NCBI GenBank assembly: GCA_016215705.1
Contig: JACRIR010000099.1
Coordinates: 1-18,894 of the forward strand
DNA: 18,894 nt
Reading direction: 5' to 3'
From: Candidatus Poribacteria bacterium
Lineage (GTDB): Bacteria; Abyssobacteria; SURF-5
A program made the position numbers and the translations under genes. Below the pieces are notes generated by a model. It saw only the letters and a list, made by a program, of their open reading frames with translations, was not told where the DNA came from and made no database searches. Positions 7,191 through 14,598 of this stretch are shown here, one piece after another (position 1 is the stretch's first letter; each line of letters begins with the position of its first letter).

Positions 7191-8375
7191 ATGGGTCTTT
7201 CAGAAAGAGCACGCTGCCTCAAGCCGTCTTCGACGCTTGCAATTACCGCCAAAGCCAGAGCAATGAAGGCGGAAGGAATTGACGTCATCGGATTCGGAGC
7301 GGGAGAGCCGGACTTCGACACGCCGGAGCATATCAAGGCGGCTGCCATCGAAGCGATAAGAAGCGGGTTCACCAAATATACGGACGCCTCCGGCATGCCT
7401 GAGCTGAAGGATGCCGTGGCGAGAAAATTCAAACGGGACAATGGCATCGATTACGAACGCAGCGAGATAACCATCGGGTGTGGCGCCAAACAGATCATCT
7501 ACAACATTTTCCAGGTAATCTGCGACCCGGGCGATGAAGTTCTGATTCCAGCCCCCTTCTGGGTAAGCTATCCCGAGCAGGTTTGCCTTGCCAACGGCGC
7601 GCCCAGGATTATTGAAACGACCAACTTCAAGATGTCGGCCAAAGAATTCGAGGCAGCCATCACTCCCAAAACAAAAATGCTCGTTATCAACAGCCCATCG
7701 AACCCGACGGGCGCCGTCTACAACAGAAAAGAGCTCGAGGCTATCGCCGAGGTCGCGCTGAAAAATCGCATAATGCTTCTTTCGGACGAATGCTATGAGA
7801 AGATACTTTACGACGGAAACGAACACCACAGCATCGCTTCGTTCGACAAAGGACTCAAAGAACTCACATTCACCGTCAACGCAGTCTCAAAGACGTATTC
7901 AATGACCGGCTGGCGCATAGGTTATGCAGGCGGACCGGCGAATTACATAAAAGCAATCGGCAACATGACAAGCCAATCCACCTCGAATCCCACTTCTATA
8001 TCGCAGAAAGCGTCAATAGCGGCGCTTGACGGAGATTATAGCTTTGTGGAAAAGATGGTCAAGGAGTTTGACAGACGCCGCCGAATCCTGGCGGAAGGCC
8101 TGAATGAGTGCCTGAAAGAAACAACCCCCTTGCCGGGAGGCGCTTTCTATTACTTCCCGAGTATGGCGGCCTTCATAGACAGGCAAATCAAGGGAACAGT
8201 CATAAGAACCGCCGACGATTTCTGCAAGGTGCTCATCGAAAAGGCGCGCGTGGCGATCGTGCCCGGCACGGATTTCGGCGATTCCACCCGGATACGCTTC
8301 TCGTTTGTGACCTCAGAGAAGAACATCCGTGAGGGCCTGAGCAGGATTGCCGATTGTGTCAGCGAGGCAAAATGA
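7191..8375 (+). CDS. aspC: Aspartate aminotransferase (class I, subgroup Ib type)
   Basis: A 394-residue PLP enzyme that interconverts aspartate/2-oxoglutarate and oxaloacetate/glutamate. It resembles the Thermus/Bacillus-type (Ib) aspartate aminotransferases: GFGAGEPDFDTPEHI, KYTDASGMPELKDA, PAPFWVSYPEQ, NSPSNPTGAVY, SDECYEKILYDG, and the PLP lysine in VSKTYSMTGWR (Lys234). Some Ib enzymes also use prephenate. A GGAGAGGA stretch (7175-7182) precedes the ATG. The stop is separated by a single base from the homoserine dehydrogenase start. Aspartate made here is the precursor of that enzyme's pathway, so co-expression makes metabolic sense. It is not a duplicate of the upstream aminotransferase, as the two are from different subfamilies. 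Confidence 0.92.
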   Translation: MGLSERARCLKPSSTLAITAKARAMKAEGIDVIGFGAGEPDFDTPEHIKAAAIEAIRSGFTKYTDASGMPELKDAVARKFKRDNGIDYERSEITIGCGAKQIIYNIFQVICDPGDEVLIPAPFWVSYPEQVCLANGAPRIIETTNFKMSAKEFEAAITPKTKMLVINSPSNPTGAVYNRKELEAIAEVALKNRIMLLSDECYEKILYDGNEHHSIASFDKGLKELTFTVNAVSKTYSMTGWRIGYAGGPANYIKAIGNMTSQSTSNPTSISQKASIAALDGDYSFVEKMVKEFDRRRRILAEGLNECLKETTPLPGGAFYYFPSMAAFIDRQIKGTVIRTADDFCKVLIEKARVAIVPGTDFGDSTRIRFSFVTSEKNIREGLSRIADCVSEAK

Positions 8376-8376
8376 A

Positions 8377-9663
8377 ATGAAAGAAATAGGCGTTGGCATC
8401 ATAGGGCTGGGCATTGTCGGCTCAGGCGTTTACGAAACGCTGATGCAGCACTCCGAGGAAATCGCGCGGCGGACCGGCGTGAAGCTCGCTGTTCGCAAAG
8501 TCGCGGACCTCGACGAATCGCGCAGCCGGACACTGGGAGTCCCCGACGGCGTATTTACAAAGAACGCCAAGGACATCATCAATAACTCTTCGGTCGATAT
8601 CGTCGTCGAGCTTATCGGCGGCTATTCGCCAGCGGGCGAATACATTGTCGATTCACTCAATAACCACAAGCATGTCGTGACCGCGAACAAAGCGCTTCTG
8701 GCCAAACAGGGCGCAGAACTGGCGGAACTCGCGTCGAAAAACAACGTCGATCTCTATTTCGAGGCAAGCGTCGCCGGCGGAATCCCGATTATCAAAGCTC
8801 TTCGGGAAGGACTCGCCGGCAACAACATCAACTACATCTATGGTATCGTGAACGGAACCTGCAACTATATTCTCACCCGAATGACATATGAGAAAATGGG
8901 TTTCGAGCGAGCTCTCAAGGAGGCTCAGAAAAAAGGCTTCGCCGAGGCGAACCCCACGCTCGATATCGAGGGCGACGACTCGGCCCATAAGCTGATGATT
9001 CTAGCTTCCATCGCGTTCAACACGCGAATCGATCTTTCGGATATTCACGTTGAAGGCATAACCAAATTGACTCACGAGGACGTCGAGTACGCCGATGATC
9101 TCGGATACGTCATCAAGCTGCTCGCAATTGCGAAGAGAACGGGAAACGAGATCGAGGTTCGAGTGCACCCGACACTCGTGCCCAAGTCCTCGCTTCTGGC
9201 CTACGTGCGCGACGAGTTCAACGCTCTCCTCGTTGACGGCGACATCGTCGGCACGACAATGTACTACGGAAAAGGCGCCGGCAAACTGGCTGCGGCCAGC
9301 GCAATAGTCAGCGACATCATCGACGTCGGCAAGAACATACAATTCGGCTCGCCGCTCCGCGTCAAGCCGTTTGCCCATGCTAACAACTGCAAGATAAAGA
9401 ATATAGAAGAAATAAGGTCGCTCTATTATATCCGCTTCACCGTCCTGGATACCCCCGGGGTGCTCGGCCACATTTCAAGCGTTCTGGGAAAACACGGGAT
9501 AAGCATCGCGTCGGTCATCCAGAAAGCCCAGCATCACGGGAAACATGTGCCGGTCGTAATGATGACGCATGAGGCTTTAGAGCGTGATATAAGGAATGCC
9601 CTCACCGAAATTGATACGCTTAACAGCATTAAGGAAAAGAGCGCCCTCATCAGGATAGCCTGA
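8377..9663 (+). CDS. hom: Homoserine dehydrogenase
   Basis: A 428-residue enzyme that reduces aspartate-4-semialdehyde to homoserine, the branch point toward threonine and methionine. The NAD(P)-binding motif GLGIVG is at 10-15, HKHVVTANKALLA follows, and the catalytic core has EASVAGGIPI, GIVNGTCNYIL and NPTLDIEGDDSAHK with the catalytic Lys205. A C-terminal ACT domain (about 350-425, beginning YYIRFTVLDTPGVLG) suggests allosteric feedback, typically by threonine. It is the monofunctional ACT-containing type, not fused to aspartokinase. The ATG at 8377 lies one base after the aspC stop, which implies translational coupling. An upstream TTG in frame would overlap aspC and is less likely. Aspartokinase, homoserine kinase and threonine synthase are not in the window. 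Confidence 0.96.
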   Translation: MKEIGVGIIGLGIVGSGVYETLMQHSEEIARRTGVKLAVRKVADLDESRSRTLGVPDGVFTKNAKDIINNSSVDIVVELIGGYSPAGEYIVDSLNNHKHVVTANKALLAKQGAELAELASKNNVDLYFEASVAGGIPIIKALREGLAGNNINYIYGIVNGTCNYILTRMTYEKMGFERALKEAQKKGFAEANPTLDIEGDDSAHKLMILASIAFNTRIDLSDIHVEGITKLTHEDVEYADDLGYVIKLLAIAKRTGNEIEVRVHPTLVPKSSLLAYVRDEFNALLVDGDIVGTTMYYGKGAGKLAAASAIVSDIIDVGKNIQFGSPLRVKPFAHANNCKIKNIEEIRSLYYIRFTVLDTPGVLGHISSVLGKHGISIASVIQKAQHHGKHVPVVMMTHEALERDIRNALTEIDTLNSIKEKSALIRIA

Positions 9664-9681
9664 GCCGGGACGCCTCCACAT

Positions 9682-10668
9682 ATGGGAAAACGATACATAA
9701 ACGAACTTGCGGAAGGCGACAGAGTCGTCTCTCACTTCCTCGTCCAATCGAAACAACTTCTCACCACGAGGTCCGGCAAACCTTACATAAGCCTGATCCT
9801 CCAGGATAAGACCGGCAGTGTTTCCGCCAAGCTCTGGGACAACGCTTACGAGTTCTATGATAAGTTCAAGAACAACGATATCGTAAAGATAGACGCGGCA
9901 GTTGAATTGTACAACAAGGAATTGCAGCTCGCAGTCAGGAGGCTGCGGACAAGCGAGCCGGGCGAGTTCGATCTCTCTGATTTCCTCCGTCAGTCGGTCC
10001 ACAACGTCGAAGAGATGATGCTCGAGTTGCGCACGTATATCGAAAGCCTCGATAATCCCCACTTGAAAGCGCTCCTGAACGCATTCTTCGATGATGCCGA
10101 TCTGGTGAAACAGTTCAAGGCGTCGCCGGCGGCGCGAAGCATACACCACGTCTGCGTCGGCGGCTTGCTCGAGCACACGCTTTCGACCGTTCGCATCTGC
10201 GAGTACCTCACGAACCACTATGAGAGTCTGAACGCAGACCTGCTGATAACGATGGCGATTCTCCACGACATCGGCAAAGTCCGTGAGATCGAGGCCCTGC
10301 CGTCGGTTAACTACACCGAAGAGGGGAACCTGCTCGGCCACATCACCATCGGTATTCAGATGATGGATGAGAGAATCGCGCGGATACCAGGGTTTCCTTT
10401 GAAACTTCGGATGCTCGTCGAGCACATGATGCTTTCGCACCACGGACACTCCGACTGGGGCTCCCCCCGTCCACCGATGTTTCTCGAGGCTGAAATTCTG
10501 CACCGTGCCGACGACTTGGATGTCAAGGTCGATATAATTCGAAGGGCGGTTTCCGAGGACCGAGACCACGAGTCACCATGGACGGCGTATCAGAAAGCAC
10601 TCGAGCGTATTCTCTACAAGAAACCAACCTATGAGACGGACGTGTCTCCGCTCGAAAGCCCTGATTGA
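9682..10668 (+). CDS. yhaM: 3'-5' exoribonuclease YhaM-type (OB-fold plus HD domain)
   Basis: A 328-residue cytosolic protein matching YhaM/CbfA exoribonucleases over its full length. Residues about 10-95 form an OB-fold nucleic-acid-binding domain (SLILQDKTGSVSAKLWD). Residues about 150-290 are an HD metal-dependent phosphohydrolase domain with His165 (LLEH), HD at 195-196 in ILHDIGK, and the SHHG-x-x-x-WGSP-x-PP block near 253-264. Bacillus YhaM trims RNA, and some homologues act on DNA. It starts 18 bp after hom. The binding site is weak (GGGA at 9667-9670), so translation may depend on coupling. An RNase inside an amino acid gene cluster has no obvious pathway logic and is probably shared transcription. 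Confidence 0.92.
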   Translation: MGKRYINELAEGDRVVSHFLVQSKQLLTTRSGKPYISLILQDKTGSVSAKLWDNAYEFYDKFKNNDIVKIDAAVELYNKELQLAVRRLRTSEPGEFDLSDFLRQSVHNVEEMMLELRTYIESLDNPHLKALLNAFFDDADLVKQFKASPAARSIHHVCVGGLLEHTLSTVRICEYLTNHYESLNADLLITMAILHDIGKVREIEALPSVNYTEEGNLLGHITIGIQMMDERIARIPGFPLKLRMLVEHMMLSHHGHSDWGSPRPPMFLEAEILHRADDLDVKVDIIRRAVSEDRDHESPWTAYQKALERILYKKPTYETDVSPLESPD

Positions 10669-10699
10669 TTCTTTTGCCGAAACGGAGGCAGATGATCTC

Positions 10700-13636
10700 A
10701 TGAAACAACCAACCAAATTGTTCGCGTGTGCCCTGTTTGGCGCTCTCCTCATCTCGTTCATCGTTTGTTCCCCGCGCAATGCTATGGCGCAAATGGTCGC
10801 CGAGCGCATCACCGCTGCCAACGCCGACAAATATCTCTTCGAGTGTCCGGACAGGATGGGCGGCATAGGCGATTGGTACCTGTCGAACGGTGTCATCTGG
10901 GCGATAATCGACGACGTCTCGAACCGGAATATCATATCAGCTTCCGGCGGCACGCTCGTGGATATCGGACTGGCGGGACGCGGCGAACAGTTCACGCAGA
11001 TGATGCCGCTGCTCAATATGACGCGCGATTTGATTGTCCCGTTTGATGAGATACATGCCGACACCGGCGAAAACTCGGCGTCGATAACCGTTTCCACAAC
11101 ACATGGACTCCGGCCGGAGCGCCCGGGCCTTGGAGTGTTGAGTGAGGAAGCTGCAAAGAAAGTCTCTGTAGTTACCGAATACCGGCTGGTGGCTGGCGAA
11201 AACTTCCTGCGTCTGAAAACAACCATAACGAATAATGGAGAGAAGAAGGCTCGGATTTTTCACGTCGCAGACGTGATATATTGGGGCGACGATACTCTGA
11301 AACCGTTTGGCGCGAGTGAAAGACGGCTCGGCAACGCGCATGGCACACCCCGCGGGTTTCAGCATCCACTCCTGGACACCGAGAGCCCACTTACCATAGT
11401 AAAAGCAATTGGTGGTTTCACTTATATCGCGGCGGGTGGCGTGGAGGGAATGCCACCGGTATCGTACGGCGTGTGTTCGCCCACCGAATACGCAAAACAT
11501 AAACTGCTTTGGGCCGTGAACGACCGGCTGGTCTCGGCGATCGGGGCATTCACGGGGGAATTCAATCGGACGTTGGACCTGTGGAAAACCCCGTTTTTCG
11601 GCATACCCCCCGGTGGACAATTCATCTATGAACGGGTGATGGCTGCCGGTGACCGTAACGACGTGGCATCCGCGACAGACGCTCTCTTGCGCCTGCTCGG
11701 CAAAACCGACGGCAACGCCGGAGTCACCGGCAAGGTTGAGCCGTCTGATGCCGACACCAGCGTATTGATAGTCACCGAAGGCGACGAACTCCCCGTCACC
11801 GAAATCAGACCCTTGCGCGAGGGCGAGCGGGCAGGTATCGCGCGTTGCCTCCTTCCACCTGGCAAATACGTGGCAAAGATAAGTTCCGCTCAACGCGACC
11901 CGAACTTGAAGACTCCTCAACCCGAGCCGATAACAAGGAATTTCACAGTCTCCGAAAGCGGTTTTGCGGATTTTGAAAAAGTGCAACTGCCACAGCAGTC
12001 GAAGCTGGCAGTCGAGGTTTTCGAAGGCCGGCGTCATCTGTCCGCCAGAGTCATCATTCGCGGGACACAAGGAACCCCGGACCCTGAGTTGGGCACAGAC
12101 CTCCTCGGTTTCACTGTCGACGGGAAACCGGCGCCGTCGACGTATCGGGCGAATTGGCTGCTGCTCGACGGCAACGAAACCGCCCCGGTCCGCGTCGGCC
12201 TCCGACCCGGAAAATACATCGTTTACGCCACTCATGGTTTCGAGTATTCCGTCGCGCAAAAGGAGGTTGACCTCAGCGTGCCTGGCAGCGAGGCCGGCAT
12301 CACCTTATCGCTCGAAAGAGCCATTGACGGCCGTGGAATGGTGAGTGGAGATTTTCACGTGCATTCCGCGCCAAGCATGGACAGCGCAGTCTCGTTGGAG
12401 CAGCGAGTGCTCTCCTTCGTGGCGGACGGAGTGGACGTGCTTATCGCGACGGATCACGACCAACTGACGGATTTCGCGCCCATCGTCTCCGGGATGAACC
12501 TCTCGGATCGTATCACATCGATTGTTGGAGTCGAGGCGACCTCGATGCTACAAGCGCGCCCCACCCCGTTCACCATCGGACATTACAACGCATGGCCGCT
12601 GCGCTACAATCCGTCGTTGCCCAGGCACGGGATGCCGCCCGATGAGGGAGTCAGGCCGCGAGATTTGTTCGACCGCCTCAGACAAGTCGCCGACGGCGAT
12701 TCGTTGGTTCAAGTGAATCACGGACGCTCAGGAACCCCTGACGGCGAAGCTTCATATTTCAATGCCCTCGGCACGGACTTCAAGAAACCCCTGGCATATA
12801 ACCCATCCAAGGCGCTGACCGACAGCCCGAACAGCCTGCTCCTGGCCGCAAACGCAAACGGCACACGTGATATCGATTTCGACGCGATGGAACTGCTCAA
12901 CGGCTCCTCTTATAGTGATTATCTTCTCCTTCGGGCCGACTGGTTCAGTCTGCTCAATCAGGGATACCTGAAAACCGGCACGGCCAATTCGGATACGCAT
13001 ACCAAGGCGAACGTGGGTGGATATCCTCGCAACTACATCATGCTTGATGATCCGGAGGCGGAACGAGCAGACGCCAAACAACTCGTGGCGCAAATCAAGA
13101 AACACAAAATCGTAGGGACGACAGGCCCGGTCATTAAGCTCAATGTGAACGCGCAAGCCGGCATCGGCGACACAATTACGGTGAATGACCAAAACGTGAA
13201 TCTCAACATAAAGGTGCTCGCCGCTCCGTGGGTGCCGCTTGACGAGGTGCGAGTTTTTGCCAATGGCGTGAGAATAGAAACTTTCAAAACCGGTCCTCAA
13301 ACGAACGTCGTTCGCCTTGACCGCAGTGTTCCCATACCCCTCGAAAAAGATGCATGGCTTGTGGCCGAAGCGACAACTTCCAATCGGACGAAATCACAAA
13401 TACCAGAGCCTCCCGGCGGGCTCTATAACATTGTTGCGCCGGACTTTGTGCCACTTGCATTCACGAACCCCATCTTTGTCGACGCAGACGGAAACGGCCG
13501 ATATGATCCTCCCGGTGTGCCCTCGGTGGTCGAAGCCTCGGAGCCGCCATGGCGGGTGAAAGCTTCCATCGTAGCGACTTTTCTTGCCACAGCATTTGTC
13601 ATCGGATACATAAGACGAAAGCGCGCGGGCGCCTGA
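10700..13636 (+). CDS. Exported, C-terminally anchored CehA/McbA-type PHP metallohydrolase
   Basis: A 978-residue protein. The N-terminus is a signal peptide (basic MKQPTK, hydrophobic 7-23, AMA-Q cleavage site at 30/31). Residues about 31-540 form a large beta-rich region with no catalytic motif that I recognise. From about 545 comes a PHP-type metallohydrolase domain: DFHVHS with HVH at 553-555, ATDHD at 583-587, VNHGRSG with His674, and NSDTH with Asp765/His767. This is the CehA/McbA branch (some members hydrolyse carbaryl; most are uncharacterised). After it comes a beta-sandwich-like stretch, a calcium-loop-like DADGNGRYD (928-936), a final membrane segment (about 955-971) and a basic RRKR tail. 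It is probably anchored outside the cytoplasmic membrane. The start at 10700 is preferred because the signal peptide begins there, with GGAGG 11 nt upstream. The substrate is unknown; phosphoester or cyclic amide/ester hydrolysis are both possible. Confidence 0.85.
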   Translation: MKQPTKLFACALFGALLISFIVCSPRNAMAQMVAERITAANADKYLFECPDRMGGIGDWYLSNGVIWAIIDDVSNRNIISASGGTLVDIGLAGRGEQFTQMMPLLNMTRDLIVPFDEIHADTGENSASITVSTTHGLRPERPGLGVLSEEAAKKVSVVTEYRLVAGENFLRLKTTITNNGEKKARIFHVADVIYWGDDTLKPFGASERRLGNAHGTPRGFQHPLLDTESPLTIVKAIGGFTYIAAGGVEGMPPVSYGVCSPTEYAKHKLLWAVNDRLVSAIGAFTGEFNRTLDLWKTPFFGIPPGGQFIYERVMAAGDRNDVASATDALLRLLGKTDGNAGVTGKVEPSDADTSVLIVTEGDELPVTEIRPLREGERAGIARCLLPPGKYVAKISSAQRDPNLKTPQPEPITRNFTVSESGFADFEKVQLPQQSKLAVEVFEGRRHLSARVIIRGTQGTPDPELGTDLLGFTVDGKPAPSTYRANWLLLDGNETAPVRVGLRPGKYIVYATHGFEYSVAQKEVDLSVPGSEAGITLSLERAIDGRGMVSGDFHVHSAPSMDSAVSLEQRVLSFVADGVDVLIATDHDQLTDFAPIVSGMNLSDRITSIVGVEATSMLQARPTPFTIGHYNAWPLRYNPSLPRHGMPPDEGVRPRDLFDRLRQVADGDSLVQVNHGRSGTPDGEASYFNALGTDFKKPLAYNPSKALTDSPNSLLLAANANGTRDIDFDAMELLNGSSYSDYLLLRADWFSLLNQGYLKTGTANSDTHTKANVGGYPRNYIMLDDPEAERADAKQLVAQIKKHKIVGTTGPVIKLNVNAQAGIGDTITVNDQNVNLNIKVLAAPWVPLDEVRVFANGVRIETFKTGPQTNVVRLDRSVPIPLEKDAWLVAEATTSNRTKSQIPEPPGGLYNIVAPDFVPLAFTNPIFVDADGNGRYDPPGVPSVVEASEPPWRVKASIVATFLATAFVIGYIRRKRAGA

Positions 13637-13645
13637 CACTATTCT

Positions 13646-13659
13646 CATTCCCGCGAAGC
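13646..13659. repeat. Truncated REP-like CATTCCCGCGAA element
   Basis: Ten bases after the metallohydrolase stop codon lies a partial copy of the left arm of the REP-like pair at 1816-1839. The inverted partner is not seen nearby. It marks the 3' edge of the transcription unit. Confidence 0.5.
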
Positions 13660-13735
13660 CTGTTTCCCCCGCCGGGTTGGGGTTGCTTTTCAAGGGAGCG
13701 GCGCTCAAACAGAAATACCACGCTGCGTAGTGCTC

Positions 13736-13781
13736 ATTCGGCGACACGATGCCGCAACGTGTTTATTCGGGGACACGATGC
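13736..13781. repeat. 17-nt direct repeat within the carbonic-anhydrase leader
   Basis: A 17-nt word starting ATTCGG and ending CACGATGC occurs at 13736-13752 and again, with one mismatch, at 13765-13781. The second copy forms part of the left arm of the large inverted repeat. The first copy can make only a short ACACG/CGTGT stem (13744-13748 with 13758-13762). Confidence 0.75.
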
Positions 13782-13803
13782 AACATCGTGTCCCCGAATA
13801 AAC
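13761..13803. repeat. Perfect 20-bp inverted repeat with 3-nt loop
   Basis: The arms at 13761-13780 and 13784-13803 are exact reverse complements around CAA. In RNA the stem could extend by two wobble pairs. It ends 25 nt before the start codon of the carbonic-anhydrase-family gene and 10 nt before its ribosome binding site. No T-run follows on the + strand. It may be a dispersed palindromic element, an RNA-stability or processing hairpin, or an operator-like site. Confidence 0.9.
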
Positions 13804-13828
13804 GTACCTTTCCAAGGAGAACCCTTCA

Positions 13829-14347
13829 ATGAAACCCATCATTCATCCGAGCGTCTTTGTGGCGGAAGGCGCGCAGATTTGGGGAAACGTTGAGATAGGA
13901 GCAGGTTCGAGCGTGTGGTTCGGAGCTGTTATCAGGGGAGATGAAGGGAAAATACTCATTGGTAAGGATACAAATATTCAGGATCAATGCGTTATACACA
14001 GTGATCTCGGCGCACCGGTGGTAATCGGCAATCACGTCACCGTAGGTCATGGTACAGTCATCAGGTCATGCCAAATCGGCGACAACGTCATGATAGGTAT
14101 GCATGCAACCATTATGTCGGGCGTCGCGATAGGAAAAAACAGTGTTGTGGGCGCCCATTCGCTGATAAAATACAATCACAGATTCGACGCCAATTCCATG
14201 ATAATCGGCGCCCCGGCAAAAAAGGTCCGTGAAACAACAGGAGAGGAAACGCAATTGTCGGGGATCGCATGCGACGTTTACAGGCATCTTGTGACAGAAT
14301 ACAAGGGAGGCCTAATAAAGCCGTATGATGCAAAACCTCAACCATGA
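13829..14347 (+). CDS. Gamma-carbonic-anhydrase-family protein (left-handed beta-helix), altered metal site
   Basis: A 172-residue hexapeptide-repeat protein of the gamma-carbonic anhydrase (CamH/YrdA/PaaY) family, which forms trimers with zinc or iron sites between subunits. Family marks are SVWFGAVIRGDEG, NIQDQCVIHSD with metal ligand His57, and VTVGHGTVIRSC with ligand His74. In active relatives a third ligand His lies five residues after the second (GH-x4-H, usually LHGC). Here that position is Arg79. A nearby His92 (GMHAT) replaces the usual Gly and could conceivably compensate. AAGGAGA (13814-13820) lies 8 nt before the ATG. The fold is certain; carbonic anhydrase activity is doubtful, and an acyltransferase-like, scaffolding or ferripyochelin-binding-type role remains open. 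It stands as a single gene between a large inverted repeat and a 251-bp gap. Confidence 0.88.
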   Translation: MKPIIHPSVFVAEGAQIWGNVEIGAGSSVWFGAVIRGDEGKILIGKDTNIQDQCVIHSDLGAPVVIGNHVTVGHGTVIRSCQIGDNVMIGMHATIMSGVAIGKNSVVGAHSLIKYNHRFDANSMIIGAPAKKVRETTGEETQLSGIACDVYRHLVTEYKGGLIKPYDAKPQP

Positions 14348-14598
14348 GCGCCCGGTTTGTCGCTCCGGAGCGAGCGCAATGATTTCATTGCAGCGCGCAG
14401 TCCCAAACTTGCGAAAAGTGTACGTCTAAGAGTCCCACCCGCTAGAGTTTCAGGTTCATATGTCTTTGAGGCGTAGCCACTTGCTGAGAATGAGAAAATG
14501 TGGCACCGAAATTGCCATATTGCCCATCGGGAGCTTCAGAAGGACACACTCCATCGGGCCATCCAGAGTTCTGATGACAAGGTTCAGGTGATAAAGAT
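14348..14598. other. Intergenic gap with palindromes, otherwise no recognised signal
   Basis: The first 45 bp hold the palindrome CGCTCCGGAGCG (14361-14372) and the hairpin GCAATGA/TCATTGC (14376-14391), of the same class as those at 2969-3061. CCATCGGG occurs twice (14524-14531, 14551-14558). I found no convincing promoter, terminator or small gene in the remaining 200 bp. Confidence 0.5.
14376..14391. repeat. Palindromic hairpin GCAATGA/TCATTGC
   Basis: A perfect 7-bp stem (14376-14382 with 14385-14391) and 2-nt TT loop, next to the palindrome CGCTCCGGAGCG (14361-14372). It shares layout with the three hairpins upstream of the cyclic amidohydrolase gene but has different, still fully paired, stem bases. 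Confidence 0.8.

Noticed and set aside
8347-8376. Upstream TTG start for homoserine dehydrogenase
   Set aside because: It would add ten residues overlapping aspC; the ATG at 8377 directly precedes the conserved nucleotide-binding strand and suits translational coupling.
9577-10569. 330-residue minus-strand open frame across the end of hom and yhaM
   Set aside because: It lies antisense to two well-supported genes and shows no family motif or ribosome binding site of note.
10937-12259. 440-residue open frame on the minus strand inside the metallohydrolase gene
   Set aside because: It is antisense to a gene with clear signal peptide and PHP motifs, has no recognisable domain, and is Cys/Arg-rich as expected from a GC-rich shadow frame.
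13761-13803. Rho-independent terminator for the central operon
   Set aside because: The stem is perfect, but no T-run follows it on the + strand, and an operon end with a new gene 25 nt downstream fits other roles as well.
13549-13893. 114-residue + strand open frame bridging the metallohydrolase end and carbonic-anhydrase start
   Set aside because: It overlaps two better-supported genes and runs through the large inverted repeat; no domain is seen.
14392-14598. Riboswitch or small RNA before the fusion gene
   Set aside because: I could not match the region to any known riboswitch core, and saw no strong conserved-looking stem or promoter beyond the palindromes at its start.
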